Assembly: GCA_937863205.1 (NCBI GenBank)
Contig: CALMGA010000546.1
Span: forward strand, 1 to 9,109
DNA: 9,109 bases
From: an uncultured Beijerinckiaceae bacterium
Lineage (GTDB): Bacteria; Pseudomonadota; Alphaproteobacteria; Rhizobiales; Beijerinckiaceae
Direction: 5' to 3'
In this document: in pieces, positions 6,380-9,109 of the stretch
Layout of the letters: each line of letters opens with the position of its first letter
Position numbering within the stretch: the first letter of the stretch is position 1
Translations under genes and position numbers: made by a program
The notes under the pieces: model-generated
Seen by the model: only the letters and a program-made list of their open reading frames with translations
Database searches by the model: none
What the model was told of the DNA's origin: nothing

Positions 6380-6408
6380 CTTAGAATGCAGCAGGGATCC
6401 TTGCGCAA
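6380..6408 (-). promoter_or_regulatory. Weak candidate flagellin promoter
   Basis: On the minus strand, TTGCGC (6408-6403) and TCTAAG (6385-6380) are separated by 17 bases, resembling housekeeping -35 and -10 boxes with three and four of six matches. It would give a leader of roughly 115 bases before the flagellin ATG. The match is poor and may be chance. Confidence 0.22.
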
Positions 6409-6440
6409 CCGTGAAGATGCCCGCGCACCCGCGCTCCCCC

Positions 6441-6470
6441 GACGTCAGCGCGCCGGGTTAAGTGACGTCA
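6441..6470 (-). repeat. TGACGTC direct repeat, 23-bp period, upstream of flagellin
   Basis: The plus strand carries GACGTCA at 6441-6447 and again at 6464-6470, exactly 23 bp apart, about two helical turns. The copy at 6463-6470 is the full palindrome TGACGTCA. They lie 33-62 bp upstream of the weak candidate promoter and about 185-213 bp before the flagellin ATG. The arrangement suggests a pair of binding sites for a dimeric regulator, but this is inferred from spacing only. Confidence 0.4.
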
Positions 6471-6499
6471 ATCCTAACGAAGCCTCAATTTTCCCCGGC

Positions 6500-7294
6500 T
6501 CACGAATATGAGCGGATGAGGTTGCCCACCAGCAGGTTCCAGCCGTCGATGAGCACGAAGAACAGCAGCTTCATCGGCAGCGAGATGATCGCCGGCGACA
6601 GCATCATCATGCCCATCGACATGGTCACGGTGGCAACGATCATGTCGATCACCAGGAAGGGCAGCACGATCAGGAAGCCGATCTCGAAGCCGCGGCGGAT
6701 CTCCGAGATCATGAAGGCCGGGATCAGGATGCGCAGGTCGACGGTCGTCTTGTCGGTCGTCTTGATGGAGCTTTGCGCGAGGTCGTCGAAGAGCTTGAGG
6801 TCCTTGTCGCGGACCTGAGCCAGCATGAACTGGCGAAACGGCGCGATGATCTTGGGGTAGGCGTCGGTTTCGCTGAGCTGGTTGTCGATGAGCGGCTTGA
6901 GGCCGGTCTGCCAGGATCGGTCAAAGGTCGGCGCCATCACGAAGAAGGTCATGAACAGCGACAAGGAGATCAGGATCAGGTTCGCCGGCGTGGTCTGCAG
7001 GCCGAGCCCGGAGCGCAGGAACGAGAAGGCGATGGCGAACCTCGTGAAGCTCGTCACCATGACGAGCAGCCCCGGCGCGATCGAGAGCACGGTCAGGATG
7101 CCGACGATCTGCACGATGCGCCCGGTCGCCGTGCTTCCGGCGGCGGGAACGAGCGAATTGAGGTCGGGCGTCTGCGCCAGGGCGGCGCACGGCAGGCCGG
7201 CCAGCACCAGGGTGCAGGCGGCAAGAAGCAGGCGGCGCCGGGACGAGGTCCACCCCGCCGGGCCGGCAACGCGGGTGGTGGAAGCGCTTTTCAT
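6500..7294 (-). CDS. fliP: FliP, flagellar export-gate membrane protein
   Basis: FliP forms, with FliQ and FliR, the core of the flagellar type III export gate inside the MS ring. The 264-residue product starts with a cleavable signal peptide: basic RRR near residue 20, a LLLAACTLVLAGL core and an ALA-Q cleavage site near 40. Family hallmarks follow: VTSFTRFAIAFSFLRSGLG, ANLILISLSLFMTFFVMAP, ISEIRRGFEIGFLIVLPFLV and MGMMMLSPAIISLPMKLLFF, with four hydrophobic helices. The C-terminus WNLLVGNLIRSYS is complete. The start is ATG 7294, with AAGGA 12 bases upstream. A TTG three codons earlier is possible but sits only three bases after the same site. It lies 60 bp after fliL. FliQ and FliR are not adjacent, as is usual in rhizobia. 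Confidence 0.97.
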   Translation of the reverse strand: MKSASTTRVAGPAGWTSSRRRLLLAACTLVLAGLPCAALAQTPDLNSLVPAAGSTATGRIVQIVGILTVLSIAPGLLVMVTSFTRFAIAFSFLRSGLGLQTTPANLILISLSLFMTFFVMAPTFDRSWQTGLKPLIDNQLSETDAYPKIIAPFRQFMLAQVRDKDLKLFDDLAQSSIKTTDKTTVDLRILIPAFMISEIRRGFEIGFLIVLPFLVIDMIVATVTMSMGMMMLSPAIISLPMKLLFFVLIDGWNLLVGNLIRSYS

Positions 7295-7354
7295 CGGAGG
7301 CAAAGGTCCTTCGCGGCTCGGCGGATGGCTCCATCAGGGGCTCGATGGGAGAGC

Positions 7355-7855
7355 TCATTGCACGACGAGGTTCTCGATCATCACTTCGCGGACCTTGCCG
7401 TCCGAGCGCGTGCGGACGCGGTCGTTGAGATCCTCGCGCAACGCCTGCAGGCCGCTGGCGCCCTGCAGCTGGGACACCCTCAGCGTCTTCAGAAAGGCGA
7501 CGATGTCGTCGGTGATCTGGGCGGCGAGCACGTCGGGCATCTCCACCGCCTTTTTGGGGTAGATGATCGCGACCTGCAGCCTGACGCGCGTTTCCGCCGG
7601 CTCGGCGAGATTGGTGACGATGGGCGACAGTTCGCGAAGCTGCGTGTCGCCGGCATAGGGCGAGGGCTTGGGGGCCGCCTCCGCCGCGGCGGCAGCTGCA
7701 GCGGGCACGGCCTGGAGCTTGCCGGCGATCACCTTGCCCATCAGGCCGCCGCCGATGGCGGCGAGCACCGTCAGCGCCGCCACCGTGACGATGAGCGCGG
7801 ACTTGCGAGGCTTCTTGTCAGCCCCGTTGGCCGGCTTGCCGGACGCCTTCGCCAT
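7355..7855 (-). CDS. fliL: FliL, stator-associated flagellar membrane protein
   Basis: FliL is a single-pass inner-membrane protein that forms a periplasmic ring around the stators and supports torque. The 166-residue product has a Lys-rich cytoplasmic tail (1-18), a membrane helix at about 19-43 (SALIVTVAALTVLAAIGGGLMG), an Ala-rich linker (about 49-62) and a periplasmic domain with ELSPIVTNLAEPAETRVRLQ (about 75-94). It ends VREVMIENLVVQ, matching the family's conserved end. The ATG at 7855 has GGAAGAG four bases upstream. A 95-bp gap separates it from flgH; this holds only a short GCGCA-ACG-TGCGC inverted repeat (7917-7929) and no clear promoter. The call is firm from topology, C-terminus and position between flgH and fliP. 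Confidence 0.94.
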   Translation of the reverse strand: MAKASGKPANGADKKPRKSALIVTVAALTVLAAIGGGLMGKVIAGKLQAVPAAAAAAAEAAPKPSPYAGDTQLRELSPIVTNLAEPAETRVRLQVAIIYPKKAVEMPDVLAAQITDDIVAFLKTLRVSQLQGASGLQALREDLNDRVRTRSDGKVREVMIENLVVQ

Positions 7856-7950
7856 CGATCTCTTCCCCGGTGCCGGCCCGCAGGACCCTGGATCGGAGCC
7901 GTCCCGAACCAGTGGAGCGCAACGTGCGCGGCGGTTTTCGGTCCGATGTT

Positions 7951-8655
7951 CTAGAAAGGCTTGACCGCATCGTAGATCTGCTGGCCCCAGGCCGGCTGCT
8001 GCACTTCGGTGAGGCGGCCGCGGCCGCCGTAGGAGATGCGGGCCTCGGCGATCTTCTCGTAGGAGATCGTGTTGTCCTTGGAAATGTCGCGCGGCCGCAC
8101 CAGGCCGGCGACGTAGACCTGCCGGATCTCGAAGTTCACCCTGACCTCCTGCGAGCCGCTGACCACGAGGTTGCCGTTGGGCAGCACCTCGGTGACCACG
8201 GCGGCGACGGAACTCTGGATCTTCTCCGACCTGTCGATGGTGCCCTGGCCGTTGGCCGAGCTTTTCGAAGCGCTGGTGAGCTGGCCGGTGAGGGCGAGGC
8301 TGCCGATCGAAAGGTTGGGCTGGTTCGAAACCTCGGAGTCGAGCGAGCGGTCGGTGGTGTTGCCCAGCGTCGCCTTGTCGTTGATGGAGATGAGGATGGT
8401 CAGCACGTCGCCGCGCTTCATCGCGCGCGGGTCCCGGTACAGGCTGGAGCCGTCCTGGTAGAGCGAGTTGAAGGCGGTCGGCTGCGTCGGCGATCCCGAT
8501 CCCTGGTGCGGCACCACGTTGGGCTGCAGGCCGGAGCCGACCGGCGTCAGGGTCGGCTCGCGCGCGATCTCCTGCGGACGGGTCGCGCAGCCGGCGAGAA
8601 CGAGCGACAGCCCGGCGGCGGCGGCCCAGGACGACGCGTGAGGCGGTTTCGCCAT
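7951..8655 (-). CDS. flgH: FlgH, flagellar L-ring lipoprotein
   Basis: FlgH is the outer-membrane lipoprotein that forms the L ring, the bushing for the rod. The 234-residue product has a lipoprotein signal peptide with lipobox LAGC, so Cys23 is the lipidated residue. The conserved body includes SLYRDPRAMKRGDVLTILISI (about 70-90), the TEVLPNGNLVVSGSQEVRVN segment (about 154-173), and VYVAGLVRPRDISKDNTI followed by EARISYGGRGRL. The stop is TAG, whereas the other genes here end in TGA. The start is ATG 8655, four bases after the stop of the MotE-like gene, and a GAGG overlapping that stop serves as ribosome binding site. Length and motifs are typical; nothing is missing. FlgI (P ring) would be expected just upstream of motE, outside the window. 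Confidence 0.98.
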   Translation of the reverse strand: MAKPPHASSWAAAAGLSLVLAGCATRPQEIAREPTLTPVGSGLQPNVVPHQGSGSPTQPTAFNSLYQDGSSLYRDPRAMKRGDVLTILISINDKATLGNTTDRSLDSEVSNQPNLSIGSLALTGQLTSASKSSANGQGTIDRSEKIQSSVAAVVTEVLPNGNLVVSGSQEVRVNFEIRQVYVAGLVRPRDISKDNTISYEKIAEARISYGGRGRLTEVQQPAWGQQIYDAVKPF

Positions 8656-8659
8656 CGCC

Positions 8660-9109
8660 TCAAAGCTTCTTGGCGGGCGCGGGCCCGGTGGCGGCGATCA
8701 GCGCGGCGAGCTTGGCCGCCCGCTCGGGCACGATCTCGTTGAAGATGGCGCTGGCCTGCCGGGGGGCCAGCTGCGTCAGCACGGCGGCGGCCATGTCGTC
8801 GTCCAGCGTCGAAATCTGCACCGCCGCCGTTTCCGGCCGCATCTTGGCGTAGATGCCGACGAGCTTCTCGCCGGCCTTCTTCTCGATCTCCGCCCGCTTC
8901 TCGGCCCAGCCGCGCAGCTCGGCCGTCTTGGCGTCCAGGGCCTGGATGCCCGCCTTGATGCGCGCTTCGAGGTCGTTGAGCCTGGCCGTCTGCCAGGCGA
9001 TGCGCGCGTCGCTGGCGGCGACGGCGATATTGGCGCAGTAGGTCTTCACGTCGCGCGAGGGGGCCTCGTCGGCGCCGGCGGCGGCCACCAGCGGCGCGCC
9101 GGCCAGGGT
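8660..9109 (-). CDS. motE: MotE-like periplasmic motility protein, 5' end outside window
   Basis: The frame is open to the window edge, so the true start is missing. The first visible residues, TLAGAPLVAAAGADEAP, look like the end of a signal peptide. A GTG at 9088 could act as a start but would cut that peptide, so it is not used. The 149 visible residues contain TYCANIAVAASDARIAWQ with a cysteine near the mature N-terminus, a long charged helix predicted to coil (about 40-85), and an MgtE N-terminal-like helical segment, MRPETAAVQISTLDDDMAAAVL, followed by PRQASAIFNEIVPERAAKLAAL. In Sinorhizobium meliloti, MotE is a disulfide-linked periplasmic chaperone for MotC encoded just before flgH. 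Sequence pattern, the cysteine and position fit. MotC is present about 7 kb downstream. Other proteins also carry MgtE-N-like segments, so the role is inferred. Confidence 0.82.
   Translation of the reverse strand, partial: TLAGAPLVAAAGADEAPSRDVKTYCANIAVAASDARIAWQTARLNDLEARIKAGIQALDAKTAELRGWAEKRAEIEKKAGEKLVGIYAKMRPETAAVQISTLDDDMAAAVLTQLAPRQASAIFNEIVPERAAKLAALIAATGPAPAKKL

Larger units (their letters stand above)
6258..6499 (-). promoter_or_regulatory. Flagellin upstream region (promoter and leader)
   Basis: These 242 bp between the fliP stop and the flagellin ATG hold no supportable gene and are the longest non-coding stretch in the window. They are visibly less G+C-rich near fliP (around 6456-6495) than their surroundings. 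They contain the TGACGTC direct repeat (6441-6470), a weak promoter-like element (6380-6408) and small inverted repeats at 6306-6318 (AACCG-GTA-CGGTT) and 6363-6380 (5-bp arms). I see no sigma-54 (GG-N10-GC) or sigma-28 type element with correct spacing. A flagellin promoter is expected here from context. Confidence 0.6.

Noticed and set aside
5347..6408. A second long minus-strand frame overlapping the flagellin
   Set aside because: It is out of frame with the clear flagellin and rich in Arg, His and Pro; a codon-bias shadow.
6258..6499. A sigma-54 (-24/-12) flagellin promoter as in Caulobacter
   Set aside because: No GG-N10-GC pair with adequate flanks was found; a GGGCAT...GGTTGC stretch has the wrong spacing.
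1..9109. tRNA or rRNA genes, CRISPR arrays, insertion sequences, prophage or defence genes
   Set aside because: No cloverleaf, spaced repeats, transposase or terminal inverted repeats were seen; the genes are all flagellar and uniformly oriented.

Overview
The window is a block of flagellar and motor genes from a high-G+C alphaproteobacterium, most likely of the order Hyphomicrobiales (Rhizobiales). All supported genes lie on the minus strand, so transcription runs from high to low coordinates. The lineage call rests on a rhizobial-type MotC next to MotB, on a MotE-like protein directly upstream of flgH, and on the order motE-flgH-fliL-fliP-flagellin, which matches the known rhizobial flagellar region. 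The DNA is G+C-rich by eye (not counted). The genus cannot be resolved from the sequence.

Layout in transcription order: a MotE-like periplasmic protein whose 5' end lies outside the window (9109-8660), FlgH L-ring lipoprotein (8655-7951), FliL (7855-7355), FliP export-gate protein (7294-6500), a 242-bp non-coding stretch that must carry flagellin control signals, one flagellin (6257-5352), a 128-bp gap with two strong inverted repeats, then five tightly overlapping genes: FliF MS-ring (5223-3463), a FliH-like protein (3463-2735), MotB stator (2745-1477), MotC (1480-218) and the N-terminus of a probable FliK/MotD (221-1, continuing past the window edge).

Together these genes build the base ring (FliF), the export gate and probable ATPase regulator (FliP, FliH-like), the outer ring (FlgH), the filament (flagellin), stator parts and accessories (MotB, MotC, MotE, FliL) and probably hook-length control (FliK). 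MotA, FliG/M/N, FliI and the hook genes are not in the window. From fliF to fliK every junction overlaps (1, 11, 4 and 4 bp), which points to one translationally coupled unit.

I found no mobile element, CRISPR array, RNA gene or plus-strand gene, and no evidence of a wholly new system. The signals most worth a second look are non-coding: paired RNA-type hairpins on either side of the annotated fliF start, and a 23-bp-spaced TGACGTC direct repeat upstream of the flagellin gene. In-frame short tandem repeats in FliK, MotB and FliF are lesser observations.
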